A stretch of DNA of 64,000 bases from Paenibacillus cellulositrophicus. GTDB lineage: Bacteria > Bacillota > Bacilli > Paenibacillales > Paenibacillaceae. Where the stretch lies: contig NZ_CP045296.1 in the NCBI RefSeq assembly GCF_009363095.1, positions 1 to 64,000 on the forward strand, given 5' to 3'. The position numbers and the translations under genes were made by a program. Shown one piece after another: positions 49,964 through 58,968 of this stretch (its first letter is position 1; every line of letters starts with the position of its first letter). The notes beneath the pieces were generated by a model, which worked only from the letters and a program-made list of their open reading frames with translations, ran no database searches and was not told the DNA's origin.

Positions 49964-50860
49964 GTGGAGAAACGATCGTTTTCCTGGTTTACCGCATTGA
50001 ATTATTTCCTGCTTGCGCTGTTCGCCTTTTCCATGATTTATCCGTTCATTTACGTGCTTGTGTACTCGCTTAATGACGGTAAAGATTCCATGATGGGGGC
50101 TCTGTATTTCTTTCCGCGGAAATTTACGCTGGACAATTACGCCCAGGTGTTCGATAATCCGCAGATTTGGCAGGCTTACAAAATCACGATTTTACGGACG
50201 CTGCTCGGCACGGTGCTTAGTGTGCTGCTCAGTACGCTGATGGCCTATGCCTTGGCCAAAAAAACGCTGCCCGGGCGCACGTTTTTCACCTTTTACATTT
50301 TTCTGCCCACGATTTTCAGCGCAGGCTTTATCCCGTATTTCATTACGCTGCAGAAACTTCACCTGATCAACAACTTCTGGGTGTATGTCATTCCGTTCCT
50401 GTTCAATTTTATGCATATCGTCATTATTCGGACTTTTATACAAGGCATTCCCGAAGAGCTGGAGGAAGCCGCCCGGATTGACGGCTTGGGCGATTTCCAA
50501 ATCTTCATGCGCATCATACTGCCGCTGTCCGGGCCGGTACTGGCGACTATTTCGCTGTTCGTCGGCGTGATGCACTGGAACGACTGGTTCACCGGCACCT
50601 ATTACGTGTCCAACAAAAGCCTCATCCCGGTGCAGACCCTGCTTCAGCAAATGCTGACCGAAGCGGAGGCGCTGTCGTCCTCGATGCAGCGTGCTGCACA
50701 GCAGGGTGGACAAACCGTCAATGTCAGCGCGGCGGGGGCTACGCCGGAATCGCTCCGGATGGCACTGCTCGTCATTACCGTGTTTCCGATCCTGTGTATC
50801 TATCCGTTCCTGCAGCGCTATTTTGTCAAGGGAACGATGATCGGATCCGTCAAAGGGTAA
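49964..50860 (+). CDS. ABC sugar permease, LplC type
   Basis: 298 residues, six membrane helices, starting with EKRSFSWFTALNYFLLALFAFSMIYPFIYVLVYSLND. EAA loop EEAARIDGLGDFQIFMRIILPLS; end ...RYFVKGTMIGSVKG. GTG 49964 is 7 bp after AAGGAGGG, 13 bp beyond the first permease stop. The segment after helix five has an insertion (EAEALSSSMQRAAQQGGQTVNVSAAGATPESLR) longer than in most relatives. Partner of 49039..49950. Confidence 0.93.
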   Translation: MEKRSFSWFTALNYFLLALFAFSMIYPFIYVLVYSLNDGKDSMMGALYFFPRKFTLDNYAQVFDNPQIWQAYKITILRTLLGTVLSVLLSTLMAYALAKKTLPGRTFFTFYIFLPTIFSAGFIPYFITLQKLHLINNFWVYVIPFLFNFMHIVIIRTFIQGIPEELEEAARIDGLGDFQIFMRIILPLSGPVLATISLFVGVMHWNDWFTGTYYVSNKSLIPVQTLLQQMLTEAEALSSSMQRAAQQGGQTVNVSAAGATPESLRMALLVITVFPILCIYPFLQRYFVKGTMIGSVKG

Positions 50861-50924
50861 GGATAGACGTCCTGCATGCGGGACTATATCATATACATTC
50901 ATTCAAACAAATTGGGAGGTTCAT

Positions 50925-52583
50925 ATGAGAAAAAAGCGGTTTAAATTGGCAGCTTCTCTGATGGCGTTTACCCTGATATCCGGCATGCTGTACGGATGCA
51001 GCAGCAGCGGCAGCGGCGACAGTGCGGACGGGGGAGACAAAGGCGCGGACTCCAAGACGGTTACGCTCACGGTGCTGAATAACTGGAACGGTTCCTCAGG
51101 CTCTGATTCGGAATCGAACCCTGTACTCAAAGCGATCGAGGAGAAAACCGGCATCAAGGTAAAAATCGACTATACGAAAGGCAGCGAGGCGGAGAAGGTC
51201 AACACGATTTTTGCGACACAGGACCTGCCGGACATTTATACCGGCCCTGCCTGGGGCGGCGAGCTGGACGGCATCATCAAGGCTGCTAAAGAAGGCCAGC
51301 TTGTGGATTTGACGGATAAAATCGACCAGTATCCGAACCTGGCCAAGGCGATCGCCAAGGAAAACGTGCCGCCGGCGCTGTACGAAAAAGCGATCGGCGG
51401 AATTGACGGCAAGAAGTACATGATGTACCAGAACCAGCCGGCAACAGACAAGGACGTCAACGACTGGCTGTACGGATTTTACGTGCGGAAGGACATTGCC
51501 GATAAGATCGGAGTCGATCCGCAGTCCGTGAAGACCAAGGACGATTTCTACAATTTCCTGAAAAAGATCAAGGATGCCAATCTGAGCGAAAACGGCGCAC
51601 CGGTCATTCCACTCGGCGGCTTCCATGACGGATGGGCGGTAGGCATCGGGAATACAATGTTCTACGGGGCCGATTATCAGGATAAAGGCGACGGCACGCT
51701 GGAGCATGTGTTCTTCACGAAGGCTTACGAGGATTACACGCTGTATTACCGTAAGCTGATTTCCGAAGGACTGCTGGATCCGGATGCTTTTACGCAGACC
51801 GACCCGATCGCGAACGAGAAAATCAAGCAGGGGCGCATCGCGGTACTGTCGGCGCACTACCCAGCCATTCTGGACGCTTCCAAGGAATATGTGAAAGCGC
51901 ATCCGGGCAGCGATTACGTCCCTGTCGGACCGCTTGAGCGGGCCGGAGCAGAACCGAACCGTCCGGTCGACCTGAACATTCAAGGAAATAACGTTACCGT
52001 CATCACGAAAAAAGCCAAAAACGTCGACGCCGCGCTGAAGCTGCTCGATTTCCTCGCTTCCGACGAAGGCTTTATGCTTGTGCATTACGGCATTCAGGGA
52101 ACGCAATGGGATATGGTTGATGGCAAACCGACCGCCAAACAAGAATGGTTCGACAAGTTTACAGCGGACACCACAGGCAAGGCCAAGAAGAACGAAGGCA
52201 TCAGCATTGGGCTGGAAAATATGACCGGCATGGATCGCATTAATTCGGTCGGCGGCGGTGATATTTGGGCAGATCAGGATCGCCTGAAAGCGATGGACAA
52301 CGCGCGTAAAATTTTGCGTCCGAACGGTATCAGCGTCATTTCCGCCTTCAATCCGGGGGATGTGATCACCAAATCGCCGCAATGGGAAACGCTGAAGCCG
52401 TCCATGGACCAAATCAACGACGTATGGAAGCAGGCGATCTTCGCCAAGTCGGACGATGCGGCCCTGAAGGTGATCAACGACCTTCGCGAGCAAATCAAGA
52501 ACACCGGTTACGATGACGCCATGAAGTATGTAAACGAAGAGCTGAAAGGGAAAGAAGTCGTCAAATTGTCGATGCCTAACTAA
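50925..52583 (+). CDS. sugar ABC transporter solute-binding lipoprotein
   Basis: 552 residues. Signal peptide with lipobox MLYGC and an acidic Gly/Ser linker, then a type-1 binding domain (VTLTVLNNWNGSSGSDSESNPVLKAIEEKTGIKVKIDY ... GGIDGKKYMMYQNQP). GGGAGGTTCATATG provides the start at ATG 50925. It gathers an oligosaccharide outside the membrane for the two permeases. The GH-like protein that follows is 14 bp away, so uptake and hydrolysis are probably coupled in one transcript. Ligand not readable from sequence. Confidence 0.92.
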   Translation: MRKKRFKLAASLMAFTLISGMLYGCSSSGSGDSADGGDKGADSKTVTLTVLNNWNGSSGSDSESNPVLKAIEEKTGIKVKIDYTKGSEAEKVNTIFATQDLPDIYTGPAWGGELDGIIKAAKEGQLVDLTDKIDQYPNLAKAIAKENVPPALYEKAIGGIDGKKYMMYQNQPATDKDVNDWLYGFYVRKDIADKIGVDPQSVKTKDDFYNFLKKIKDANLSENGAPVIPLGGFHDGWAVGIGNTMFYGADYQDKGDGTLEHVFFTKAYEDYTLYYRKLISEGLLDPDAFTQTDPIANEKIKQGRIAVLSAHYPAILDASKEYVKAHPGSDYVPVGPLERAGAEPNRPVDLNIQGNNVTVITKKAKNVDAALKLLDFLASDEGFMLVHYGIQGTQWDMVDGKPTAKQEWFDKFTADTTGKAKKNEGISIGLENMTGMDRINSVGGGDIWADQDRLKAMDNARKILRPNGISVISAFNPGDVITKSPQWETLKPSMDQINDVWKQAIFAKSDDAALKVINDLREQIKNTGYDDAMKYVNEELKGKEVVKLSMPN

Positions 52584-52597
52584 AGGAGGGTTCACCC

Positions 52598-54796
52598 TTG
52601 AGCAGCCGATTGGGAAGCAAGGGGCCGGAGTGGACGGGATTTCAGGAATCCCGTCCTTACGGGCCGAAGTATGATCTCCGCACGGATTTCGTTATGGTCT
52701 ACGGCATATCGGATGATTTGCCGGAGCGCATTCAAGGCTGGAAGCAGGCAGGATACACGATTCATCTGATGACCGGCGTATCTTGGGGGGAGTACCAGGA
52801 TTATTTGTACGGCCGCTTCGACGGGCGCAATCACTGGGATGAAGCCCAGGTCAACCGGGCGGGGGATCAGGTAAGCCACGGCAAGGACGTCCCGTACATG
52901 GTGCCGACCGTCTCGTTCGCCGAGTATTTGGCGACTCACATCAAGCGGGCGATCGACAGCGGCGTCGAGGCCATCCATATGGAGGAGCCGGAATTCTGGG
53001 CGGCTTCGGGTTACTCCGAAGCCTTCAAGCGGGAGTGGCGGAACTACTACGGTGAGGATTGGATTCCTCCGCACTCGTCGCCTGACGCCCAATACCGCGC
53101 TTCCAAGCTGAAAGCGTATGTGTACTACCGGACGCTGGACCGGATCTGCAGCCAGATGAAGGAGTATGCGCTTGTTCACTATGGCCGCACAGTCCGCTTC
53201 TATGTCCCGACGCACAGCCTGATCAACTACACGCAGTGGCGGATTATCAGCCCGGAAGCGCTGCTCGTGAACATGCCGGCCTGCGACGGCTTCATCGCCC
53301 AGATCTGGACGGGAACTGCACGGACCGCAAACGTCTATAAGGGTGTCCGTAAGGAACGTACTTTCGAAACGGCATTCCTGGAGTATGGCGTCATGCAGGA
53401 GCTGACCCGCGGCACAGGCCGCGAAATGTGGTTCCTCCACGACCCGATCGAGGACAATCCGCGCTATACGTGGAAGGATTACGCGTACAATTACCGCTCG
53501 ACGGTCGTGGCCTCGCTGCTGCATCCGGGCGTTTCCCAATACGAGGTATGCCCTTGGCCTTGGCGGGTGTTCGAACTGGGGTATCCGAAAGAGGGCGGCA
53601 GCGGCAAGGAAGTCATCCCGGCAGGCTATAAAACGTCCCTGCTTACCGTCATGAACGTGCTGCGTGACATTCACCGGTATGACGGGGATGTGCAGGAAGG
53701 CGAGGCGACGACCGGCGTCGGCGTTCTGCTGGCGAACTCCGCGATGTATCAGCGGGGAGACGTCGATCCGGACGAAGACGGACGCAAACAGGAGTTTAAG
53801 TACGACGGCACCTCCGGCACGGAAGAGCTGAGCGAAGCGCAGCAGGAGCTGCTGGATTGGTCCGCCTTTTACGGGATGGCGCTGCCACTCGTCAAAGCCG
53901 GCATTCCGCTGCGGCCGGTCCAGCTGGACAATATCCTGACCTTTCCGGGATATTTGGCGGATTACCGCGTGCTGCTGCTGAGCTACGAGCTGATGAAGCC
54001 GGAGCATCCCGGCATTCACCAGGTTCTCGGGCAGTGGGTCCGCGAGGGAGGCGTGTTGATCTATTACGGCGATGGGAGCGATCCATTCCACAACGTGCAG
54101 GAATGGTGGAACCGCGACGCCGGCCGCGCCTATGACCGGCCGGAAGAGCATCTGTTCGAGTCGATGGGGCTGGGGCGTAACCCGGGCGAAGGAGAGCACC
54201 GCGTCGGCGATGGGGCCGTGCTGTACTACCGGCAGCATCCTGCCGAGCTGTCCCGCTCGGATGCAGGCGCCGAGCAGGTGCGGAGCAGCGTGCGTCAGGC
54301 GCTTCAGTTCCGCGGGGAGCAGGACGCGTACCTTGAGAGCGGCCTGCTTCACATCCGGCGCGGTCCGTATGTGATCGCGCATGCGCTCGACGAGCGCGAT
54401 GCCGCGGAGCCGGCGGCACAGCTCGAAGGGGCGTTCGTCGATCTCTTTGATCCGGAGCTGCCCGTGCTGAGCCGCGTGGAACTTCAGCCCGGTGATGACC
54501 GCCTTTTGTATGATCTGGACCATCCTGCGGCACAGTTGCAGGACCAACCGGTCATTCTTGTCAGCGCATCCCGAATTCGCGAGGAGCAGTACCTCGAAGG
54601 CAAGCTGACATTCGTCTCCGAGTCCCCTTCCGAAATGACGGTCAGCACGCGTATTCGCGTTCCGGCTGAACCGTCGGCAGTGACGGCAGGGGGACAGCCG
54701 GCAGCCTGTGCCTATGATCCCGGTTCAAAAACGGTCTTGATCCGATACCCCGGCGTACCGGAAGGGATTGAGATCGCGGTGAATTGGGCGGAATAA
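52598..54796 (+). CDS. putative glycoside hydrolase, family not recognised, 732 aa
   Basis: TTG 52598 follows AAGGAGGGTTCACCC. There is no signal peptide, so the protein is cytoplasmic. The first 430 residues look like a TIM barrel: LRTDFVMVYGISDDLPERI, then WKQAGYTIHLMTGVSWGEY, GVEAIHMEEPEFWAASGY (glutamates suited to catalysis near residue 129-131) and AFLEYGVMQELTRGTGREMWFLHDPIED. A Rossmann-like segment follows, much like the beta-galactosidase trimerisation domain of GH42 (LLSYELMKPEHPGIHQVLGQWVREGGVLIYYGDG), and a C-terminal beta domain ends it. The architecture suggests clan GH-A, but no known family signature is complete. Last gene of a transporter operon, so an imported sugar is its likely substrate. 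Confidence 0.75.
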   Translation: MSSRLGSKGPEWTGFQESRPYGPKYDLRTDFVMVYGISDDLPERIQGWKQAGYTIHLMTGVSWGEYQDYLYGRFDGRNHWDEAQVNRAGDQVSHGKDVPYMVPTVSFAEYLATHIKRAIDSGVEAIHMEEPEFWAASGYSEAFKREWRNYYGEDWIPPHSSPDAQYRASKLKAYVYYRTLDRICSQMKEYALVHYGRTVRFYVPTHSLINYTQWRIISPEALLVNMPACDGFIAQIWTGTARTANVYKGVRKERTFETAFLEYGVMQELTRGTGREMWFLHDPIEDNPRYTWKDYAYNYRSTVVASLLHPGVSQYEVCPWPWRVFELGYPKEGGSGKEVIPAGYKTSLLTVMNVLRDIHRYDGDVQEGEATTGVGVLLANSAMYQRGDVDPDEDGRKQEFKYDGTSGTEELSEAQQELLDWSAFYGMALPLVKAGIPLRPVQLDNILTFPGYLADYRVLLLSYELMKPEHPGIHQVLGQWVREGGVLIYYGDGSDPFHNVQEWWNRDAGRAYDRPEEHLFESMGLGRNPGEGEHRVGDGAVLYYRQHPAELSRSDAGAEQVRSSVRQALQFRGEQDAYLESGLLHIRRGPYVIAHALDERDAAEPAAQLEGAFVDLFDPELPVLSRVELQPGDDRLLYDLDHPAAQLQDQPVILVSASRIREEQYLEGKLTFVSESPSEMTVSTRIRVPAEPSAVTAGGQPAACAYDPGSKTVLIRYPGVPEGIEIAVNWAE

Positions 54797-54832
54797 GCTT
54801 ATCTGCAAGTTTTTTCTGGCTAGAGTGTGAAG

Positions 54833-54868
54833 AAAACCGGTGGAACTCCTTGGTTCCGCCGGTTTTTT
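54833..54868 (+). terminator. terminator of the second carbohydrate locus
   Basis: AAAACCGGTGGAAC and GGTTCCGCCGGTTTTTT arms around a short loop, 36 bp after the stop codon. Between here and 55070 no coding region is seen. Confidence 0.85.
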
Positions 54869-55069
54869 GGTCCTATTGCTATTGCTGTCTAGGTCATCAT
54901 CTCTGGAGTTCTCGTATCGAGGCAACCGCTTGCGTCAGCCCTTCAAAATCGATCAAAAATTTTTATCAGGGTGTTCTCAGCTTGTCCCGGCTTGTCCATC
55001 GGTTTGAAGACATCCTCTAATTTGTGTTAGAATAATCATATATGAATTTTTCACAAGAGGGGGGATAGG

Positions 55070-55429
55070 ATGGCAGCATGGATGAATAGACTTCGGATGA
55101 TGTTCATTGTCGTTCTGGGTGTCATTCAGATGGCAACCTTTCCCGTTTCCCTGGAAGAAGAAGTGTTTACCTCCCCTGCAAGTTCGACGGAAACCGAGAC
55201 GGTGTACAGCCGGATCGATCCTCCAAGCAAACCGCTGGTACGGAAAACGCCAACCCTCATGCAGAGACTGATCATGCTGGCGTCAGCGCTTCCTCTCTGT
55301 TTTGTGCTGCCGCTGCTGCTTGTGCTGCGTATTCCGAAACCGCGGCTGCCCTTTGTTCCGTGTGTTTTTCTCCGCAAAAAATATTTACTGCTGCTTCCGA
55401 TAAAATTTACCTCGAGTTATGTGGCTTAA
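55070..55429 (+). CDS. small membrane protein, 119 aa, unrecognised
   Basis: ATG 55070 is preceded by GAGGGGGGATAGG, a strong ribosome binding site. An N-terminal hydrophobic segment (FIVVLGVIQMATFPVSL) and a longer one near the middle (LIMLASALPLCFVLPLLLVLRI) suggest two membrane spans; the loop between (residues 28-65) is acidic and serine-rich. The C-terminus is basic (RIPKPRLPF, LRKKY). I do not recognise it. It stands alone, followed by a gene-free stretch, and base use is slightly richer in AT than its neighbours. Confidence 0.5.
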   Translation: MAAWMNRLRMMFIVVLGVIQMATFPVSLEEEVFTSPASSTETETVYSRIDPPSKPLVRKTPTLMQRLIMLASALPLCFVLPLLLVLRIPKPRLPFVPCVFLRKKYLLLLPIKFTSSYVA

Positions 55430-55971
55430 TCTCCTCCCTGAATAGACGGTTCCTTATTGGCATGTGCCGGGGCATTCTCGCACCTGGACTGTAAAAAAGC
55501 CGATAGCGGGACGGTTCGTTTCGTGTACCCAAAAATGGATGAGTGACCGCAGGATGGCTTGGCTCTGTGATAGCTGCTGTTCGCTGCGTGTGGCAATGCC
55601 GTTGTGTTGACTGACGTGTGAAGAATTTCGTTATTGGTATTTTTGTCACGATTTATCGTTGAATCGTTTGTATTATCTGCAACGGCTGGATTTAGCATGA
55701 AAGTAAATCGGTTAGGCATATTTCGTTGTTTTTTTATGATGGATCAGCCAGGCTTTTTGGGCTTGGATGCAGTGCTGGATTTGCTGCGGATTGCGATGGC
55801 TTTGATGGCAAGTTGTATACCTTTGTTACGGCAGCATTTAGTCTGAGTGTGTTTTGTTGCGGTTGCCTCGCGCTTTTTCGAAAAAACGTGGCATTCTGCC
55901 ACTTGCATCAACCCAATAATATGTGAAATATTTCTCAAATATAAACATGTAAATTACAGGAGGCTATTCTC
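55430..55971. other. gene-free stretch before khtT
   Basis: This 540 bp holds only short open frames without ribosome binding sites, and it is AT-richer and more T-rich than the flanks. I see no known riboswitch pattern, tRNA or terminator, apart from small hairpins (GTGGCA-TTC-TGCCAC near 55888). It may contain the leader of the khtTU transcript or decayed genes. AGGAGG at 55960 belongs to khtT. Confidence 0.5.
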
Positions 55972-56466
55972 ATGGATATTCGTGAGTCTGTATTGCCCGG
56001 AATCGGGATGAAATATGTAATGGATACCGCCAGCGGCGACCGGATGGTCGTGGTCATTCATGATGACGGCCGGCGTGAGCTGTACCATTTTTCGTACGAG
56101 GATTTGGACCAAAGCATCTCGATGGTGACCCTGGAAGATCCGGAGGCGCGGCAGCTGGCCGCTCTTGTCGGCGGTATGACGTACAAACCGAAGCAGCTCG
56201 AACGGGTGGAAATGGCGTTTGACGAGCTGACAATCGAGTGGTACCGGATCGAGCCGCATTATGGATGCACGGGAAAAACGATCGGTGAGCTGAACATTCG
56301 GCAAAATGCCGGAGTCTCGGTGATCGCGCTGCTGGATAAACGTAACGGAAAACAAGTGAATCCCGGCCCGGAAGCCGTGCTGAACGCGGAGGCGACGGTT
56401 GTCGCCATCGGAGAACGGGAGCAGCAAAAGCGGTTCAAACAAATTCTAATGAACGGAAGCGGGTGA
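55972..56466 (+). CDS. khtT: KhtT-like regulatory subunit of a cation/proton antiporter
   Basis: 164 residues. An N-terminal domain specific to KhtT (LPGIGMKYVMDTASGDRMVVVIHDDGRRELYHF) is followed by an RCK_C-type ligand domain (YRIEPHYGCTGKTIGELNIRQNAGVSVIALLDKRNG). In Bacillus the KhtT subunit binds the antiporter KhtU and, through cyclic di-AMP and pH, turns K+ export on. AGGAGGCTATTCTC precedes ATG 55972. Its stop is 4 bp from the khtU start. The assignment is by domain layout and gene order. Confidence 0.9.
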   Translation: MDIRESVLPGIGMKYVMDTASGDRMVVVIHDDGRRELYHFSYEDLDQSISMVTLEDPEARQLAALVGGMTYKPKQLERVEMAFDELTIEWYRIEPHYGCTGKTIGELNIRQNAGVSVIALLDKRNGKQVNPGPEAVLNAEATVVAIGEREQQKRFKQILMNGSG

Positions 56467-56470
56467 AAGG

Positions 56471-57697
56471 ATGGAGCATTTGATATTTGAAATTGGATTA
56501 GCGCTAGTCCTCATTGCACTTGGGGGACTGATCTCGGCAAAGCTGCGGTTTTCGGTGATCCCGTTCTATATCCTGATCGGCATGGCGGTAGGTCCGCATG
56601 CGATGGAGCTGTGGCATTTCGACTTCCGGTTTATCGACAGCGCGCCGTTTATCGATTTTATGGGCCGGATCGGCGTTTTGTTCCTGCTGTTCTACCTCGG
56701 GCTCGAATTCTCCGTCGGCCGGCTGATCAAGTCGGGACGATCGATAGCCGTAGGCGGTTCAATATATATCGGCATTAATTTTACGCTTGGGCTGATGCTC
56801 GGATTTTTCAGCGGGTTTCCGCTCGCCGAGACGCTGATTATCGCAGGAATTACGACGATTTCGTCCAGCGCGATCGTAGCGAAGGTGCTGGTGGACCTGA
56901 AACGGACCGCCAATGCAGAAACCGAAATGATTCTCGGCATCATCATGTTCGAGGACGTCTTCCTCGCTGTGTATATCTCGATTCTGTCCGGCTTTGTGCT
57001 CAGCGACTCCAGCTCGATCGGCGGCGTGCTGCTGTCGGCACTTGTGTCGCTCGGGTTTATGCTCGCCGTCATTATTCTCGGACGTAAAGCGGTGCCTTAT
57101 CTGAACAAATGGCTGCGGATCCGTTCCAACGAGCTGTTTGCCCTGGTTATTTTCGGCGCGCTGTTTCTGGTCGCCGGCTTTTCCGAAACGATCCACGTGG
57201 CCGAGGCGATCGGGGCGCTGCTGGTCGGGCTGGTGCTGGCCGAAACGGAACACGCCAAGCGGATCGAGCATTTGATCATGCCGTTCCGGGATTTTTTCGG
57301 GGCGATCTTCTTCTTCAGCTTCGGCCTGTCCATTGATCCGATGTCCTTGGGCGGAAGTGCCATATGGCTTGCGCTGGCAGCGGTCATTGTGACGCTGATC
57401 GGGAACTTTAGTGCAGGCATGCTGGCCGGGCGAACGGCTTCGCTGTCTCCCAAAGCATCGGCCAACATCGGGCTGACGATCGTCTCGCGGGGCGAATTTT
57501 CGATCATTATGGCGAACCTTGGCAAAGACGGCGGCCTGATGGAAATCCTCCAGCCGTTCTCGGCGATCTACGTGCTGATCCTGGCCATCTTGGGTCCGCT
57601 GCTGACCAAGCAGTCGAAATCGATTTTTACCTTCTTGAACCGCTGGATCAAATTTAAGGACCGAAAACCGGGAATTCAGAAGGAAGAGGCGCTGTAA
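56471..57697 (+). CDS. khtU: KhtU-like K+(cation)/H+ antiporter
   Basis: 408 residues, about twelve membrane helices, CPA2 type: LIFEIGLALVLIALGGLISAKLRFSVIPFYILIGMAVGPHAM at the start, IGVLFLLFYLGLEFSVGRL, an unwound ISSSAIVAKVL region and GEFSIIMANLGK near the end. No C-terminal TrkA domain, as KhtT supplies it in trans. Together they remove K+ or NH4+ in exchange for protons, important at high pH or osmotic down-shift. GTGAAAGG precedes ATG 56471. Confidence 0.9.
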   Translation: MEHLIFEIGLALVLIALGGLISAKLRFSVIPFYILIGMAVGPHAMELWHFDFRFIDSAPFIDFMGRIGVLFLLFYLGLEFSVGRLIKSGRSIAVGGSIYIGINFTLGLMLGFFSGFPLAETLIIAGITTISSSAIVAKVLVDLKRTANAETEMILGIIMFEDVFLAVYISILSGFVLSDSSSIGGVLLSALVSLGFMLAVIILGRKAVPYLNKWLRIRSNELFALVIFGALFLVAGFSETIHVAEAIGALLVGLVLAETEHAKRIEHLIMPFRDFFGAIFFFSFGLSIDPMSLGGSAIWLALAAVIVTLIGNFSAGMLAGRTASLSPKASANIGLTIVSRGEFSIIMANLGKDGGLMEILQPFSAIYVLILAILGPLLTKQSKSIFTFLNRWIKFKDRKPGIQKEEAL

Positions 57698-57828
57698 AAA
57701 GTCGAAAGAATGCTGCAAGGCTAGTTCCATTGTTCGTGATGGTGAAGTGGCTGGATAAGACTAACGAATGTTTGGGTAAATGCGATCCCATCCAATGGAC
57801 TTCCATTTCAGTTTAGGGAGGGAAGGTT

Positions 57829-57864
57829 ATGCATGATCCGATCAAGCAGGCCGTATGGTCATGA
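57829..57864 (+). CDS. leader ORF, 11 codons, overlapping the YitT-like gene
   Basis: ATG 57829 follows the strong site AGGGAGGGAAGG and encodes MHDPIKQAVWS before TGA 57862-57864. The TGA overlaps ATG 57861 of the YitT-like gene as ATGA, so ribosomes would end here and restart on the main gene. It could be a coupling device or, if one base was missing from the sequence, the original start of the main gene. Translation is inferred from the site only. Confidence 0.45.
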   Translation: MHDPIKQAVWS

Positions 57865-58760
57865 GAAAAACATTTGGAGCTTCCGGCAGAAACAGCAAGC
57901 ATGCCATCTTCAAATCGGTGATCGGCGGCATCGCCGCCTCGGTCGGCGTTGAGCTGTTTCTGCATCCGCACGAGCTGATCGCCGGCGGCGTCACCGGCAT
58001 TTCCGGCCTGGTGTCGTTTCACACCGATAATCATTTCGGGATGCTGCTGGTGCTGTTTAATTTGCCGCTGCTGTTCTTTTATTCACTTCTGGGCCGGAAA
58101 AAAATATTGCTCCAGGTGCTCCCGGGGCTGCTTGCATTTGCCGGGTCGGCGTTCCTGCTGGCGCCGCTGCCAGCCGTCAGCGGTGAGCCGGTCATTGCCG
58201 CGCTGGCCGGCGGCCTGTGCCTTGGCTTCGGCGGCGGGCTGGCCGTCAAATCAGGCGGCCTGCTGGACGCGCTCGGCCTTGAAAAAACCGACCGCATCCG
58301 ATCGGCCGGGATTCAGGCGGGCACCCGCCCGGCCATCTCCGTGGAGCGGCTGCTATTGCTCTGCCACGCCCTGGTGCTGGTCACCGCCGGCGCGGCTTTG
58401 GGGTGGGAGCGGACGCTGTACTCCGCGTTCGCCTGCCTTGCGGCGTATGAAACCGCCGGGATCGTCATATTCGGGTTTCGCCGATTGGCCGGCGTGACGA
58501 CGGCGAATCCCCGGCAGGTGGAAGCCGAAATGAAAAGCCGGCTGCGGCTTGAAGGACTCGCGTGGAATGATGCCGGGATCGGCCATGACCGTGATCGTGA
58601 GATGGATCGTGACAGCGACTACGCGCGGGTTTCCGCTCAGACGCGATTGATGTACAGTGTGCATCTGCTGGATGTGCCGCGCTTCAAGGCGGTAGTTCGC
58701 AAAGCCGATCCGCAGGCGGAGATCGTATGGGTGGAACGGTCCGGAATGAAGCAGGAATAA
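57861..58760 (+). CDS. YitT-like membrane protein
   Basis: 299 residues with five membrane helices in the first 205 residues (FKSVIGGIAASVGVELFLHPHELIAGGVTGISGLVSFHTDNHFG is the YitT signature), then a soluble C-terminal domain of about 80 residues similar in place to DUF2179 but rich in Asp/Arg (GHDRDREMDRDSDYARV). Function of YitT proteins is not established. ATG 57861 has no site of its own and overlaps the leader ORF; ATG 57855 is also in frame. The stop codon lies in an 11 bp tandem repeat. Confidence 0.82.
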   Translation: MRKTFGASGRNSKHAIFKSVIGGIAASVGVELFLHPHELIAGGVTGISGLVSFHTDNHFGMLLVLFNLPLLFFYSLLGRKKILLQVLPGLLAFAGSAFLLAPLPAVSGEPVIAALAGGLCLGFGGGLAVKSGGLLDALGLEKTDRIRSAGIQAGTRPAISVERLLLLCHALVLVTAGAALGWERTLYSAFACLAAYETAGIVIFGFRRLAGVTTANPRQVEAEMKSRLRLEGLAWNDAGIGHDRDREMDRDSDYARVSAQTRLMYSVHLLDVPRFKAVVRKADPQAEIVWVERSGMKQE

Positions 58761-58812
58761 AGCAGGAATAAAGCAGGAATAAAGCAGGAATACAGCAGGG
58801 ATGAGGCAGGAA
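58749..58812 (+). repeat. 11 bp tandem repeat across the YitT-like stop codon
   Basis: Four near-perfect copies of AAGCAGGAATA followed by two degenerate ones (CAGCAGGGATG, AGGCAGGAAT). The first copy includes the last codons and TAA stop of the gene; each further copy contains a TAA in the shifted register. Confidence 0.85.
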
Positions 58813-58909
58813 TCAAGAACGGTTGAGTGGCAAGGGACAAAGTGCCTCGAAGTATCTGAAATTTACTCTTGTTTGGCAAAACAGATCGTTACAAGCTAAC
58901 AGTTGCATA

Positions 58910-58968
58910 AGTGCAGTTCATTTACGGTGAAACGGCCGCAAGCCAGTGAATCGGAAATGAACTGCACT
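58910..58968. repeat. long inverted repeat in a gene-free stretch
   Basis: AGTGCAGTTCATTT (58910-58923) and AAATGAACTGCACT (58955-58968) match over 14 bp with a 31-base loop that itself has ACGGCCG. T-tract TTTT follows. It may terminate the YitT transcript, but the length and the surrounding non-coding 400 bp also fit a dispersed palindromic element. 58813-59130 holds no convincing gene. Confidence 0.6.

Noticed and set aside
51096..52595. 499-codon open frame on the minus strand
   Set aside because: Antisense to a clear solute-binding lipoprotein gene; no motif or start signal.
52592..54547. Long open frame of 651 codons on the minus strand
   Set aside because: Fully antisense to the GH-like gene 52598..54796, no ribosome binding site and composition (Arg, His, Val rich) typical of a shadow frame in GC-rich coding DNA.
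55426..55719. 97-codon frame on the minus strand in the gene-free stretch
   Set aside because: No ribosome binding site, no domain pattern and no gene context.
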